This document shows positions 23,561-35,725 of a stretch of 64,000 bases of DNA, in pieces. The translations under genes were made by a program, and so were the position numbers. Every line of letters starts with the position of its first letter. Position 1 is the first letter of the stretch. The notes beneath the pieces are model-generated. The model saw nothing but the letters and a program-made list of their open reading frames with translations, was not told the DNA's origin and ran no database searches. Origin of the DNA: Paucihalobacter ruber. Its GTDB lineage: Bacteria > Bacteroidota > Bacteroidia > Flavobacteriales > Flavobacteriaceae. The stretch covers positions 382,662-446,661 of the forward strand of contig NZ_VHIQ01000004.1 of NCBI RefSeq assembly GCF_006494535.1, given 5' to 3'.

Positions 23561-26263
23561 TTGCGATTTAAGAGCTTTCAAATATTTTTTTACGCAAGTT
23601 TTACAGTGTTTATCAACACTTTGAGCTTCTCTCAGGAACTACCTAAAACCGCGAAAGTTATAAAACCCGTAAGTATCTCAGACAGTATAAACGTAGCCAT
23701 TGATTCTCTTTTGAAAACCCCTGTTAATGTGAAAGAAACAGATTCGGTTATTTCAGATAGCATACCTAAAAAGAAAGGTTTCTTAGAAGATATTGTAAAA
23801 TATAAGGCAACAGATTACGTATCAATCAATCAAAGAGCTCAAAAAATATACCTGTATAACGAAGCCGAAGTTTACTATCAGGATATGGAAATAAAGTCGG
23901 GTATTATTGTGATTGACTACGCAAAAAACACGGTTTATGCCGGGCGTATTAAAGATTCAACCGGCTACTCTCAAGCACCTGTTTTTAAGCAAGGCACCAA
24001 TGTAATTGAGCCTGACTCTATTATATTTAACACAAAAACACAAAGAGCAGTAGTTTATAATTCTAAAACAGAACAAATGGGTAGTACCATTCTTTCTGAA
24101 GTTACAAAAAAAGAAAACGATTCGGTTTACTTTGTAAAAAATGGCAAGTTTACAACCTCTGAGAATTTGGACGATCCGGAGTACTATTTTTTAATGCGAA
24201 AAGCCAAAATGGTGCCCAATAAAAAGGTTGTTACGGGCTTGACCAATATGTTTATTTATGATGTGCCTACGCCAATAGGTTTGCCATTTGCGTTTTTCCC
24301 GATGACCCAGAAAAAAACTTCGGGAGTGATTTTCCCTTCTTTTGGTCAGGATACCGGAAATGACAGAGGCTACTTTTTACAAAATGGCGGTTATTATTTT
24401 GCCATTAGTGATTTTGTTGATTTGGCAGTTTTGGGTGATTATTATACCAATGGCAGTTATGGTTTACGAATGGAAAGCAATTACGCCTTGCGTTATAAGT
24501 TTAGAGGTAATTTAAGTTTTAGGTACGAAAATTTACTCAATAGCGAACGCGGTTTTCCCGATTTTGCTCAAAATACCATTTATAATATTAGATGGTCTCA
24601 TAATCAGGATGCCAAAGCCAATCCAAATTCCAGATTTTCGGCATCGGTTAACTTGGGTAGCAGCCAGTTTTATAGGCAATCTATCAATCAGCTCAACAAT
24701 TCTAATTTCCAAAATAATACGCTTGCTTCTTCTGTTTCGTACTCAAAAACTTTTCAAGGTGAGCCACAGGTTAATTTAAGTGTTACTGCAACTCACTCAC
24801 AAAACACCAATACAGAGCGCATCGATATGACCTTGCCAACCATGCAGGCCAGCGTTACCAGAATGTTTCCTTTTGCACCAAAAGAAGGCGCTAAAAAAGG
24901 TGTCATTCAAAACATTAACCTACAATATAACGTTCGAGGTGAAAATCGAATTCAAACAACAGATTCGCTATTTTTTAAACCCGAGATGTTTGATGGCGCA
25001 CGCGTTGGAATGAGACATACCATTCCGGTTGCTACTAATTTTAAGCTGTTTAACCATTTTAGTGTTAGTGCCAGTGGTACTTTTGAAGAAACCTGGACGC
25101 TTAACACCATCAATCGGTTTTTTGATGCTACAAATAATCAAGTAGTCACCCAAGATGTGAGTGGTTTTGATAGTTTTAGAACCTATAATTTTGGTGCCGG
25201 TGTTGGAACCACATTATACGGATTATTCGATTTCACAAAGAATAATAAAGACGCTAAAATACAAGCAATTAGACATGTTATGCGTCCTGAATTGACCTTT
25301 AATGTTAATCCGGCTTTCGATCAGTATTACGAAGAAATTGTAATTAGTGCCGATGGTTTAACCACTACAGAATTTAGCCGATTTGAAGGTTCTTTATTTG
25401 GAGCACCAAGTAACCGTTTTTCAAGTTCGGTTGGATTTAATTTAGGTAATAACTTCGAAGCAAAAGTAAAAGACAGAGATTCAACCAAAACAGAACCAAA
25501 GAAAATTATTCTTATAAATAACCTAAACATCAATACATCTTACGATTTAGCAGCCGATTCGCTCAATTTAGCGCCCGTTAGACTTACCGGTGGTTTGCAG
25601 GTTCTAAAGAAGAAAATGAATATTAACTTTGGGATGGTTTTGGATCCTTACGCCTTAGATAAAAATAATGTGCGCATCAATACTTTTAATGTTAACAACG
25701 GTGGTAGCTTGTTTAGATTAACCTCGGCCAATATAAACATGAGTTACACGCTATCGAGTAAAGATTTTACCGGGATTGAAAAACCTGAAGATGAAAGAGC
25801 TATTGAAGAAAACTTAAGAAGTGGCGGACGAGATGACGATCTTTTTGGATTACCACAGGATTTTGCGGATAGAAGGCTTAACAACGAGGACAACGAAGGT
25901 GAAAAAGAGAAAAACGAATTTTATAATTATGCCATGCCCTGGTCTTTAAGACTGGCGTATGCTGTTAATTATAACAACAACCGACGAGAAGACCAAATTG
26001 CCTCACATTCTTTAATGTTTTCGGGTGATATTGATTTAACACCACGTTGGACCGTTGGTTTATCATCCGGTTATGACTTTTTAAATGAAGGATTTACATT
26101 TACACAAGTTCGATTTGAAAGAGATTTATTAAGTTGGCGAATGAATTTCTCTTGGATTCCTATTGGTACCAGAACTTCTTGGAATTTCTTTATAGGTATC
26201 AAATCCAACATCCTAAAAGATTTAAAATACGACCAGCGAAGACAGCCGGACGTTAGATTCTAA
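23561..26263 (+). CDS. LptD-like LPS assembly outer-membrane protein
   Basis: A 900-residue outer-membrane protein with a signal peptide (first ~25 residues, ending LSFSQ). A periplasmic OstA/LptA-like beta-jellyroll part follows (about residues 80-230, INQRAQKIYLYNEAEVYYQDME), then a large C-terminal beta-barrel rich in aromatic/polar alternation. LptD inserts lipopolysaccharide into the outer leaflet. The start is TTG; no in-frame ATG precedes the signal sequence, and the TTG gives a good signal peptide. RidA follows after 14 bases and guaC after that, all on the same strand. The Bacteroidota version is divergent from the Proteobacterial one, so I leave the symbol empty. Confidence 0.85.
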   Translation: MRFKSFQIFFYASFTVFINTLSFSQELPKTAKVIKPVSISDSINVAIDSLLKTPVNVKETDSVISDSIPKKKGFLEDIVKYKATDYVSINQRAQKIYLYNEAEVYYQDMEIKSGIIVIDYAKNTVYAGRIKDSTGYSQAPVFKQGTNVIEPDSIIFNTKTQRAVVYNSKTEQMGSTILSEVTKKENDSVYFVKNGKFTTSENLDDPEYYFLMRKAKMVPNKKVVTGLTNMFIYDVPTPIGLPFAFFPMTQKKTSGVIFPSFGQDTGNDRGYFLQNGGYYFAISDFVDLAVLGDYYTNGSYGLRMESNYALRYKFRGNLSFRYENLLNSERGFPDFAQNTIYNIRWSHNQDAKANPNSRFSASVNLGSSQFYRQSINQLNNSNFQNNTLASSVSYSKTFQGEPQVNLSVTATHSQNTNTERIDMTLPTMQASVTRMFPFAPKEGAKKGVIQNINLQYNVRGENRIQTTDSLFFKPEMFDGARVGMRHTIPVATNFKLFNHFSVSASGTFEETWTLNTINRFFDATNNQVVTQDVSGFDSFRTYNFGAGVGTTLYGLFDFTKNNKDAKIQAIRHVMRPELTFNVNPAFDQYYEEIVISADGLTTTEFSRFEGSLFGAPSNRFSSSVGFNLGNNFEAKVKDRDSTKTEPKKIILINNLNINTSYDLAADSLNLAPVRLTGGLQVLKKKMNINFGMVLDPYALDKNNVRINTFNVNNGGSLFRLTSANINMSYTLSSKDFTGIEKPEDERAIEENLRSGGRDDDLFGLPQDFADRRLNNEDNEGEKEKNEFYNYAMPWSLRLAYAVNYNNNRREDQIASHSLMFSGDIDLTPRWTVGLSSGYDFLNEGFTFTQVRFERDLLSWRMNFSWIPIGTRTSWNFFIGIKSNILKDLKYDQRRQPDVRF

Positions 26264-26277
26264 TAATTATTAAAAAT

Positions 26278-26661
26278 ATGAAACAAATTATTAATACCAA
26301 ACAGGCACCTGCTCCAATTGGACCTTACAATCAAGCAGTATTAGTTAACAATACACTTTATACTTCCGGTCAAATTGCCATTAATCCGGAAACCGGTGAT
26401 TTGGTAACACAAACTATTGAGGCTGAAACAAAACAAGTTATGGAAAATTTAAAAGCTGTTTTAGCTGCCGCTGATATGAATTTTGAAAATGTTGTTAAAG
26501 TGAGTATTTTTATAAGTGATATGGAAATGTTTTCAAACATAAATCAAGTATATGGCCAATATTTTAATGAAACTACGGCACCCGCAAGAGAAACAGTGCA
26601 AGTGGCCAATCTTCCTAAGTATGTAAACGTTGAAATAAGTGCGATAGCTATTAAATTTTAA
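26278..26661 (+). CDS. ridA: RidA family enamine/imine deaminase
   Basis: A 127-residue protein with the complete YjgF/YER057c/UK114 pattern: INTKQAPAPIGPYNQAV at the start, TSGQIAINPETG, and the C-terminal TAPARETVQVANLPKYVNVEI containing the arginine that binds the carboxylate. RidA hydrolyses reactive 2-aminoacrylate and other imines made by PLP enzymes, protecting cells from their damage. It is cytoplasmic and trimeric. It sits 14 bases after the LptD gene and 15 bases before guaC, so it is in one operon. The assignment is secure. Confidence 0.95.
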   Translation: MKQIINTKQAPAPIGPYNQAVLVNNTLYTSGQIAINPETGDLVTQTIEAETKQVMENLKAVLAAADMNFENVVKVSIFISDMEMFSNINQVYGQYFNETTAPARETVQVANLPKYVNVEISAIAIKF

Positions 26662-26676
26662 ATTACTGATCAAGAG

Positions 26677-27714
26677 ATGCGTATAGAAAACGACTTGAAA
26701 TTAGGTTTTAAAGACGTAATGATTCGTCCAAAACGCTCTACCCTTAAAAGTAGGTCTCAGGTAAATCTCGAAAGAACATTTAGTTTTTTTAATAGTAAGC
26801 ATAAATGGACTGGTATTCCAGTAATGGCAGCCAACATGGATACCGTAGGAACTTTTGAAATGGCAATGGCGCTGAGTCAACAGCAACTTTTTACAGCAAT
26901 TCACAAACATTACAGTATTGAGCAATGGCAGCAGTTTTTGAAAACAGCTCCTGATAATATTACTGACTTTATTGCTGTGAGTACCGGCACGGGTAAAAAT
27001 GACATCAAACATCTAAAGAGCATCATGTCTTTAAATGAAAATTTAAAATTTATATGCATTGATGTCGCTAATGGTTACTCCCAGCATTTTGTGGATTTCG
27101 TTAGAAAAATCAGGAAAAATTTTCCAGATAAAACAATTATTGCAGGCAATGTGGTTACAGGCGAAATGACCGAAGAGCTGATCTTGTCTGGAGCCGATAT
27201 TGTGAAAGTTGGAATTGGTCCGGGAAGTGTTTGTACCACACGCGTTAAAACAGGTGTTGGTTATCCGCAACTTTCAGCAATTATTGAATGCGCCGATGCC
27301 GCTCATGGTTTGGGCGGACAAATCATAAGTGATGGCGGCTGTGCTTCACCGGGAGATGTAGCCAAGGCTTTTGGTGCAGGTGCAGATTTTGTAATGTTAG
27401 GCGGAATGTTGGCTGGACATGACGAAAGCGGTGGCAATTTAATTGAAAAGAACGGTGAAAAATTTAAACAATTCTACGGAATGAGCTCGGCAACAGCTAT
27501 GGAAAAACATGCCGGAGGAGTTGCCAACTATCGCGCAAGCGAAGGTAAAACTGTAGATGTTCCGTACAAAGGGCCCATAGATAGGACCATACAAGATATT
27601 TTAGGCGGATTAAGAAGTACCTGCACATATGTTGGTGCCTTAAGACTAAAAGAACTCACCAAACGAACCACTTTTATTAGAGTAGCAGAACAAGAGAATA
27701 ACATTTTTAGCTAA
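26677..27714 (+). CDS. guaC: GMP reductase
   Basis: A 345-residue NADPH-dependent enzyme that deaminates GMP to IMP in purine salvage. The IMPDH/GMPR barrel is complete. C186 in [20 protein letters not shown] is the catalytic cysteine, and [18 protein letters not shown] is typical of GMPR rather than IMPDH, as is the absence of CBS domains. A purine-rich AAGAG sequence precedes the ATG. The gene is convergent with mgsA and the two stop codons overlap by 4 bases. Confidence 0.95.
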   Translation: MRIENDLKLGFKDVMIRPKRSTLKSRSQVNLERTFSFFNSKHKWTGIPVMAANMDTVGTFEMAMALSQQQLFTAIHKHYSIEQWQQFLKTAPDNITDFIAVSTGTGKNDIKHLKSIMSLNENLKFICIDVANGYSQHFVDFVRKIRKNFPDKTIIAGNVVTGEMTEELILSGADIVKVGIGPGSVCTTRVKTGVGYPQLSAIIECADAAHGLGGQIISDGGCASPGDVAKAFGAGADFVMLGGMLAGHDESGGNLIEKNGEKFKQFYGMSSATAMEKHAGGVANYRASEGKTVDVPYKGPIDRTIQDILGGLRSTCTYVGALRLKELTKRTTFIRVAEQENNIFS

Positions 27715-28073
27715 ATAGCTTTAATCAATAAAGCAGCACTTGCCGGATTGGTTGCTAAAGGCACATTGTGCACATCGCATAATCTCATTAACATCAAAAT
27801 ATCGGGTTCATGAGGATGCCTATCTAAAGGATCTCTAAAGAATAACACCATATTACAAATGCCCTCGGCTACTCTGGCTGCTATTTGAGCATCACCACCT
27901 CTGGGTCCTGATAATAAAGACAATACGTCATAACCGGCAGCTTTTACTTTTTGACCGGTAGTACCTGTGGCAATAAGGGTAATGCGCTTTTGTTCCAGAA
28001 TTTGGCGGTGTTCATTTAGAAACTGAACCATTTCTGCCTTTTTACCGTCGTGGGCTATTAGAGCAATTTCCAT
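27711..28073 (-). CDS. mgsA: methylglyoxal synthase
   Basis: A 120-residue enzyme converting dihydroxyacetone phosphate to methylglyoxal and phosphate, a bypass that relieves phosphate limitation in glycolysis. The phosphate-binding ATGTTG (residues 35-40), catalytic D61 in [11 protein letters not shown], and the His-rich [11 protein letters not shown] (81-91) are all present. It overlaps the upstream BadF-type kinase gene by one base and lies downstream of pfkA and gap, which fits a role in central glycolysis. It is the last gene of this minus-strand set. Confidence 0.95.
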   Translation of the reverse strand: MEIALIAHDGKKAEMVQFLNEHRQILEQKRITLIATGTTGQKVKAAGYDVLSLLSGPRGGDAQIAARVAEGICNMVLFFRDPLDRHPHEPDILMLMRLCDVHNVPLATNPASAALLIKAI

Positions 28074-28936
28074 TATGTTAATTGACTGCTATGATACCGC
28101 ACCAAACCTTCAATAGGTCTTCTAATAAAATTCCCTACTTTAAAGTTGTATTCTTTAGCAACTTCTTTAATTTCATCTTGCGAAAAATAAGCAATAGAGC
28201 CGGCAAAATGAACCGGACAAGATTTCAATTCTTCTTTAAATTGAAGTATCATATGCTCTGTAAATAATCTAAATCCCGATTTGATAAGGTTGCTGATGTA
28301 ATGCGAATCTTTATTTAAAAACATAAATTCTGCAAAACTGGCAAGGTATGCATTTGGATTTGGCTGTTTGTACAAGTTATACTTAATAAAATCGGCCTCT
28401 AAATTGTATTTATGCTCAAAGGAAATTTTAATAGACTCAGGCATTTTATTGAAGTAATAGTCTCTTATCAATTGTTTGCCATAATAATTACCGCTGGCTT
28501 CGTCCATTAATGTGTAGCCTAAGCTTACAACTCGTTGATGAAGTTTGTTACCGTCAAAATAGCTGCAGTTACTACCGGTACCCATAATACAAACAACCGC
28601 TGCTTCATCGGGCGAGTTTTGACAAGCTCTTACGGCTGCCATAGTATCTTCTTGCACATCTACTAACGCATTTGGAAAAATATTTTCAAGTACGCCTTTT
28701 AAAGAAAGTCTTGGTTTTTCAGTACCACATCCGGCACCGTAGAAATACACATGTGTTACCTGATTGGCAACTTCCAAAAGCTCATCACTTGAAGAAATAA
28801 TTTTATGTAATTTTTTTTCGCTTAAAATGGCGGGATTTAATCCTTTGGTTCTAATTTTCTCAAGTGTTTGTTTGCCGTGTAAATCCATTGCAATCCAATC
28901 GCACTTGGTAGAACCGCTATCTGTAATTAAAATCAT
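28073..28936 (-). CDS. BadF/BcrA-type ATPase, N-acetylglucosamine-kinase-like
   Basis: A 287-residue member of the ASKHA fold (BadF/BadG/BcrA/BcrD family) with phosphate-1 DSGSTKCDW near the N-terminus and adenosine motif around VCIMGTGSNCSYF. Bacteroidota homologues of this size are usually described as N-acetylglucosamine or glucosamine kinases. It shares a stop-start base with mgsA and follows gap after a strong terminator. A role in amino-sugar phosphorylation is plausible but not shown by sequence alone. Confidence 0.75.
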   Translation of the reverse strand: MILITDSGSTKCDWIAMDLHGKQTLEKIRTKGLNPAILSEKKLHKIISSSDELLEVANQVTHVYFYGAGCGTEKPRLSLKGVLENIFPNALVDVQEDTMAAVRACQNSPDEAAVVCIMGTGSNCSYFDGNKLHQRVVSLGYTLMDEASGNYYGKQLIRDYYFNKMPESIKISFEHKYNLEADFIKYNLYKQPNPNAYLASFAEFMFLNKDSHYISNLIKSGFRLFTEHMILQFKEELKSCPVHFAGSIAYFSQDEIKEVAKEYNFKVGNFIRRPIEGLVRYHSSQLT

Positions 28937-28950
28937 AGCGTTGTTAATAA

Positions 28951-28982
28951 AATTCCGTAACGCTTAGAGGCGTTACGGAATT
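28951..28982 (-). terminator. strong intrinsic terminator after gap
   Basis: AATTCCGTAACGC (28951-28963) and GCGTTACGGAATT (28970-28982) form a perfect 13-base stem with a 6-base loop. On the minus strand it is followed by a T-rich run. It lies about 20 bases after the gap stop codon and only 15 before the kinase start, so the kinase and mgsA need read-through or their own promoter. Confidence 0.88.
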
Positions 28983-29001
28983 GTAAGATATAAATTAATG
29001 A

Positions 29002-31018
<2,017 letters not shown>

Positions 31019-31087
31019 TGATTTTCTTTAAAACTTAGTAAAATTAATAAACAATGATTAGAAAATGTTGACTTTAATCATTTATTT

Positions 31088-31110
31088 CGGTTGAATAAAT
31101 TATTCAATCG
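31088..31110. promoter_or_regulatory. 23-base near-perfect palindrome upstream of pfkA-gap
   Basis: CGGTTGAATAA and TTATTCAATCG flank a single central A, with one mismatch in 11 pairs. The position 70-92 bases before the pfkA start suggests an operator; it could also serve as an end signal for the TamB gene upstream, but no T-run follows on the minus strand. Confidence 0.4.
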
Positions 31111-31154
31111 TTTTCGTTAATAACTATTAATGATATTGATAGAGAATTCTATAC

Positions 31155-34100
31155 TTATTTACCTTTTTTGGCGGTTTCAGCCTTTTTGAGATTTATAAAA
31201 TCAGGTAAATTCTCAGCTTTTTTCTTTGAGGTTTGAGGTTCGTTTTGAGATTTTTGACTGTTAAACTCTCCTTTCAAAATACGTTGAATTAATTCTTTAA
31301 AAGTATTGAATTCTACGTTATACGAAATACCTATTCCCTGAGTATAACCTATGTCTTCTCCAAAGTTTCTAATTTCGTTCTGACGATTAAAAACTCGAGC
31401 TTTTAATGTGCCATCATCATTGAGTAAAAAATCAATTTGAACATCTCCGGCAATCACCGTTTCTGAAGCGCCTCCAATTGGCACACCTAACTGTCCGTCG
31501 AGGTAAATTTTATCTGATATTTTTGTTTGAAGCGTTACACCAAATCTGTCGTCTGTTTGAAAATCGGGTCGATCTGCTCCCATTTGATAGTTCAATCCTA
31601 TATTAAATGTACCGTCTTGATTTCCTAACAATGAGCTAATAATACCATTTAATCTTTCGGCAATGGTACCGGTAAAATTAAAGTCGTTAACACCTTGGGC
31701 AAACCCTCCGGTTGCTAAAAGGTATAACGCCTGTTTATCGCGTTCTTCTTTTGATGATAATCTGTATTCCAATTCTGATTTTAATATAGAACTGGCGTTT
31801 GGAAACGAAAAATCAAATTCCGGCTCGGGTTGTTCAAGTCGCCCTGACAGATTAATTTCCAAATTTACGGGAATACTCTGACTGGTAGGATTATCCAATA
31901 AAATAGATGGATTGGTATCGGTTTTATAAATGGCTTTTAAGTCTATTCTGGCATCCAGAGGTTCGCCGTCCCAAAGAATGGTACCACCGGGCTGTACCGT
32001 AAATTCTTTTTGAACAACGGCGCCGTATCTAAAATTGTATATTCCCTGATATACAGAAAAGTCACCAAACATTTTAAATTTACCGGTAGTATTAATTTCA
32101 AAAAGTAAGTTTCCTGATCCTCTACCTTTAATGGTACTGCCAGATTCCTTATCTATAACAATTTCTATCAAGGCATTTTCATCTACATCCAAATCAAATT
32201 TAAGTTCTAGTCCTTTTACTAAAACGTCTTCTTTTACTTCTCCTAAAATTCTGGCGTTTTTCTCTTCTTTTGTTAAAAACTTGATGTAAGTGTTGTCTCC
32301 AAATGAATTGATATCGTTAAGTGGAATGTTAAATACCGTACCTCTAGCCGTTTTGCCATTTACAGATATTACCAACTCGTCTGTTGGGCCTGAAATGGAA
32401 GCATTACCAGTCATATACGCTGTGCCGTAATAAAGAGATTCCTCTGTTTCCTGCGTGTCGAGCACCAATAGCCTGTCGGCATCAATTTGTAAATTCAGTT
32501 TCCAATCAGAAAAATTGTCATGACTAATAACACCATTTAATCTGCCTCTTGAAAAGAATTTTGTATCAGTCAAGGCAACATTGTCAAAAATAAAATCCTG
32601 ACCTTCAAGAATAACTTTTGAATCAAAATCGAAGCCGTAATCAACGTTAAGGTAAGGAATTCTAAGTCCGGTTCTATCCATATACAACTCACCGTTTAAA
32701 TCAGGTTTTTCAAGGCTACCACTCACTTTGACCTCTCCTGATACCAAACCCCTTATATCGTTTAAAATACCTTCGCCCAAAGGGTTAAGCGGATCAATCA
32801 AAAACTCATCAAAACTTACATCTAAGTCTATGTTTTTATTGTTTTTACCAAAGTTAATTTCACCAATGGCTTCTAAAGATTTAACATTGTCGTTTTGTAA
32901 TAAAACGTCAACGGTATATTTGGTTAAAGAATCATCTCCTGTGATTAAAGCGCCTAAATTGCCCAATCTTAAATCGTTAACTTCAAGATTGCTAATTAGC
33001 AAATCTGAGGTTGGTAGATAAACACCATCTTGCTGCAATAATCGCAGGTATCCATTAACATCACCGCTTAAAGATAGACTATCAATACTTGGTGTTATTT
33101 TGTTTAGACTTATTTCGTTAAAGCTGAGCGATAAATCTTTATAGGTTGAATCCCGCAATCGACCGTAAAGAGACATTTGTTCATTTTCGTGATTAACAAT
33201 AAGCTGATTGATATGAAAATTTTTAAGTTTTTTATCAAAAATCACTTTGTTTGATGGTTCGTTATTAACGTTGATTTGCCAATCGAAATTTTTAAACCTC
33301 ACATCAGATTTTTTAAAGCCAACAACAAAATTATTGTCTTCATCTATCGTGTAGTATAAATTCATAGTGTATTCGTCGGCGTTGTTAACACCACCTTTAA
33401 ACTCTGATCTGATGTATAAGGTATCCTTAGACGTTACATTGATAAGATTAAAATCTGAAACGTTATAAAATTTAGTGCTCAACGAATCCATTTTAATATA
33501 GGTGTTGTATACCGGATTGGAATTGTTGATGTTAAGTGAAATATTCTCAGCGTTAAAATCTTTTGTATAACCTATAAACGGCGCTTTAAATAGCAGTTTA
33601 AATTGGGTGGCATCAGTTTCAATTCGCCCTTTAATATTGGTCTTTTCGCTAAATCTTAAGTCGTTTAAAAATACATTGATGATTTTATTGTGAATAATAA
33701 AATCAAAATCAATATACTGTTCGTTTTCTATTTTGTAAGGTTTATAGTTGGTAAAAATAGAGCCTAAGGCATTTTGGGTTAGCTTAGGAATATCGGCAAA
33801 TTTAAAATCTCCAATCATGGTACCTTCAATGATATCGGGCGAATTTACGGTGACTGTTCTCTGATTTTGTTCGAAAACTGATGTAATAGAAAAATCATCA
33901 AAATAGAACTGGTCGTTTTCATTAATATAGTTTGTTTCAAAAACACTGATGGTTCCTCGGGCGTCATCAACCGATGAACCACTGGCACTTACCATCACTT
34001 TACCTTTAAAAATACCGATAGAGTCTTGTTTTACAAAGTTCAATGCCTTTAGATTGGCATAACTTACATCGGCATTAAAGTCGAAAGATTTTATTTCACT

Positions 34101-35576
34101 TGACACATCGGCTAGCCCATCGAAGTGAAACTTAATATTATCGTCGTTTATTTTTAAAATACCATTGTATATTTTATTCTTAAGAGCTCCCGATATGAAA
34201 ATGTCTTTATAATTATAGTCATTATAATTAAGATTATAAACAAATCCGGTTAGGTTAGTTTGAAGTTTGTCCATCTTAAAACTCTTACCTTCAAGATCTA
34301 AATTAAAAGAGGTCGTTCCAAAATTTTTATCGTCAAATAAAACACCCAAATCAAAATTTTCGAATTGTAAATTACCCTTATATTGAGCGTTATCTATATC
34401 GTCAACTCGGGTTAGTTTAAGCCGAGATTTTATGTTCCCAATATCTGTTACAATAGTATTGTTGGTTTCAATAGTATTAGCAGTTATAAAAGCCGGTCCT
34501 GTAATTGAAAACCTTCCTAATTTATTAAATAAAGTTGGAATAGTTTTGCCTAAAAGCTCCGGGAATATGGTTGTTAAATCCTTGTAATTAGAAGATAGGG
34601 TTCTAAAATAAGCATCTAACGAAAAATCATTGCTGTTATCTGTAAACAAGTTGGTAAGCATGAGGTCGCCATCAATAACTGTATTGGAGCTGGAAGCATA
34701 ATTAAGGTTGTCAATTTTGAGTTTATTAAGTGTGCCTGATAAATCCATTGCTATCTCGGCTTGATGACCGGTTCCAAATTCGTTGTAAAACTTATTTAAT
34801 TCATCTAACCTAATACTGGAATTTTGGAATTTTGCAGTAATTAACACCTTGTCTTCAAAATATTGCAAATCTTCCCGCTCGTAGTCAAAGCGCAACTGCC
34901 CGTTTATATTGGAATTGTTAGACCTAATCTTTAAATCTTTAAAATCCATATGGTCTAAACCATATTCAAAATTGGTAGACATTTGATTAACCGATACACC
35001 CCGTTTGCTGTCAAAACTCAGCTGGTTTATGCGTGTTTTGACATCGGGCCCTGAGATTAAAAAATTGGTGGCGTTAATATTTAAGTTATTAAGATTTAAA
35101 ATATCAACCGTTTCTTTATTGTAATCTAAAAGCTTAAAGCTGCTTTTATTGATGGATATATCACTGGACGACATTAAAAAATTGCTGGGCTCAGTTTTGG
35201 GCTCATCGGTATCAAACGAGGCTACAAAAACATCTAAATTAGTATCTGTTTCGTTAAGGTAAGTAACTACGTTAAATTGAAGTTCTTCTACCTCAATATC
35301 TCCAAAGTTTAGTTTTCCGTTATATAAATTTTTAAAACTTACAATCGATGTCTTTAAGTCTTTGATATATATAAGGGTGTCTTGTTTAAAATCTTCAATG
35401 TAAATCTGCTTTAACCTTACATCACCATTGTAACGCAAACCAATTTTTTCGATGTTTATATTGGTGCCAAACTCTTCGTTAAGCTTTTTGGTGGCATAGC
35501 TACCCAAACTATTTTGAACTGCCGGTATTGCTAGTATAAGCATTAAAATAATAAACATCAGCAAAATAATTGCCAC
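31155..35576 (-). CDS. TamB-domain (DUF490) envelope assembly protein
   Basis: A 1473-residue AsmA/TamB-like protein with a hydrophobic N-terminal signal anchor and a very long beta-rich periplasmic part that would form a hydrophobic groove. It ends in the DUF490/TamB C-terminal block (for example LATGGFAQGVNDFNFTGTIAERLNG and GVTLQTKISDKIYLDGQLGVP). TamB-like proteins help outer-membrane protein insertion or carry phospholipids between membranes. The annotated start is GTG at 35576, but the frame stays open back to a TAG at 35619-35621. The extra residues LIIIKKAFKILYKL would supply the expected basic lead of the anchor, so a non-ATG start upstream is possible. It diverges from tsaD. Confidence 0.87.
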   Translation of the reverse strand: MAIILLMFIILMLILAIPAVQNSLGSYATKKLNEEFGTNINIEKIGLRYNGDVRLKQIYIEDFKQDTLIYIKDLKTSIVSFKNLYNGKLNFGDIEVEELQFNVVTYLNETDTNLDVFVASFDTDEPKTEPSNFLMSSSDISINKSSFKLLDYNKETVDILNLNNLNINATNFLISGPDVKTRINQLSFDSKRGVSVNQMSTNFEYGLDHMDFKDLKIRSNNSNINGQLRFDYEREDLQYFEDKVLITAKFQNSSIRLDELNKFYNEFGTGHQAEIAMDLSGTLNKLKIDNLNYASSSNTVIDGDLMLTNLFTDNSNDFSLDAYFRTLSSNYKDLTTIFPELLGKTIPTLFNKLGRFSITGPAFITANTIETNNTIVTDIGNIKSRLKLTRVDDIDNAQYKGNLQFENFDLGVLFDDKNFGTTSFNLDLEGKSFKMDKLQTNLTGFVYNLNYNDYNYKDIFISGALKNKIYNGILKINDDNIKFHFDGLADVSSEIKSFDFNADVSYANLKALNFVKQDSIGIFKGKVMVSASGSSVDDARGTISVFETNYINENDQFYFDDFSITSVFEQNQRTVTVNSPDIIEGTMIGDFKFADIPKLTQNALGSIFTNYKPYKIENEQYIDFDFIIHNKIINVFLNDLRFSEKTNIKGRIETDATQFKLLFKAPFIGYTKDFNAENISLNINNSNPVYNTYIKMDSLSTKFYNVSDFNLINVTSKDTLYIRSEFKGGVNNADEYTMNLYYTIDEDNNFVVGFKKSDVRFKNFDWQINVNNEPSNKVIFDKKLKNFHINQLIVNHENEQMSLYGRLRDSTYKDLSLSFNEISLNKITPSIDSLSLSGDVNGYLRLLQQDGVYLPTSDLLISNLEVNDLRLGNLGALITGDDSLTKYTVDVLLQNDNVKSLEAIGEINFGKNNKNIDLDVSFDEFLIDPLNPLGEGILNDIRGLVSGEVKVSGSLEKPDLNGELYMDRTGLRIPYLNVDYGFDFDSKVILEGQDFIFDNVALTDTKFFSRGRLNGVISHDNFSDWKLNLQIDADRLLVLDTQETEESLYYGTAYMTGNASISGPTDELVISVNGKTARGTVFNIPLNDINSFGDNTYIKFLTKEEKNARILGEVKEDVLVKGLELKFDLDVDENALIEIVIDKESGSTIKGRGSGNLLFEINTTGKFKMFGDFSVYQGIYNFRYGAVVQKEFTVQPGGTILWDGEPLDARIDLKAIYKTDTNPSILLDNPTSQSIPVNLEINLSGRLEQPEPEFDFSFPNASSILKSELEYRLSSKEERDKQALYLLATGGFAQGVNDFNFTGTIAERLNGIISSLLGNQDGTFNIGLNYQMGADRPDFQTDDRFGVTLQTKISDKIYLDGQLGVPIGGASETVIAGDVQIDFLLNDDGTLKARVFNRQNEIRNFGEDIGYTQGIGISYNVEFNTFKELIQRILKGEFNSQKSQNEPQTSKKKAENLPDFINLKKAETAKKGK

Positions 35577-35643
35577 CAGCTTATATAATATTTTAAATGC
35601 TTTTTTAATGATGATTAGCTATTTATTAGTTATTTTGAATGTG

Positions 35644-35651
35644 TAACTTTG
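35644..35651 (+). promoter_or_regulatory. Bacteroidota -7 box upstream of tsaD
   Basis: TAACTTTG fits TAnnTTTG exactly and lies 74 bases before the tsaD start, in the spacer divergent from the TamB gene. The -33 element is not obvious. Confidence 0.45.
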
Positions 35652-35725
35652 CAAGCGTTTTAAGCGTTGGTACTTGATTTTCATCTAAATTCAAAAGTAA
35701 CAATTATTATGCCCAATCAACATTA

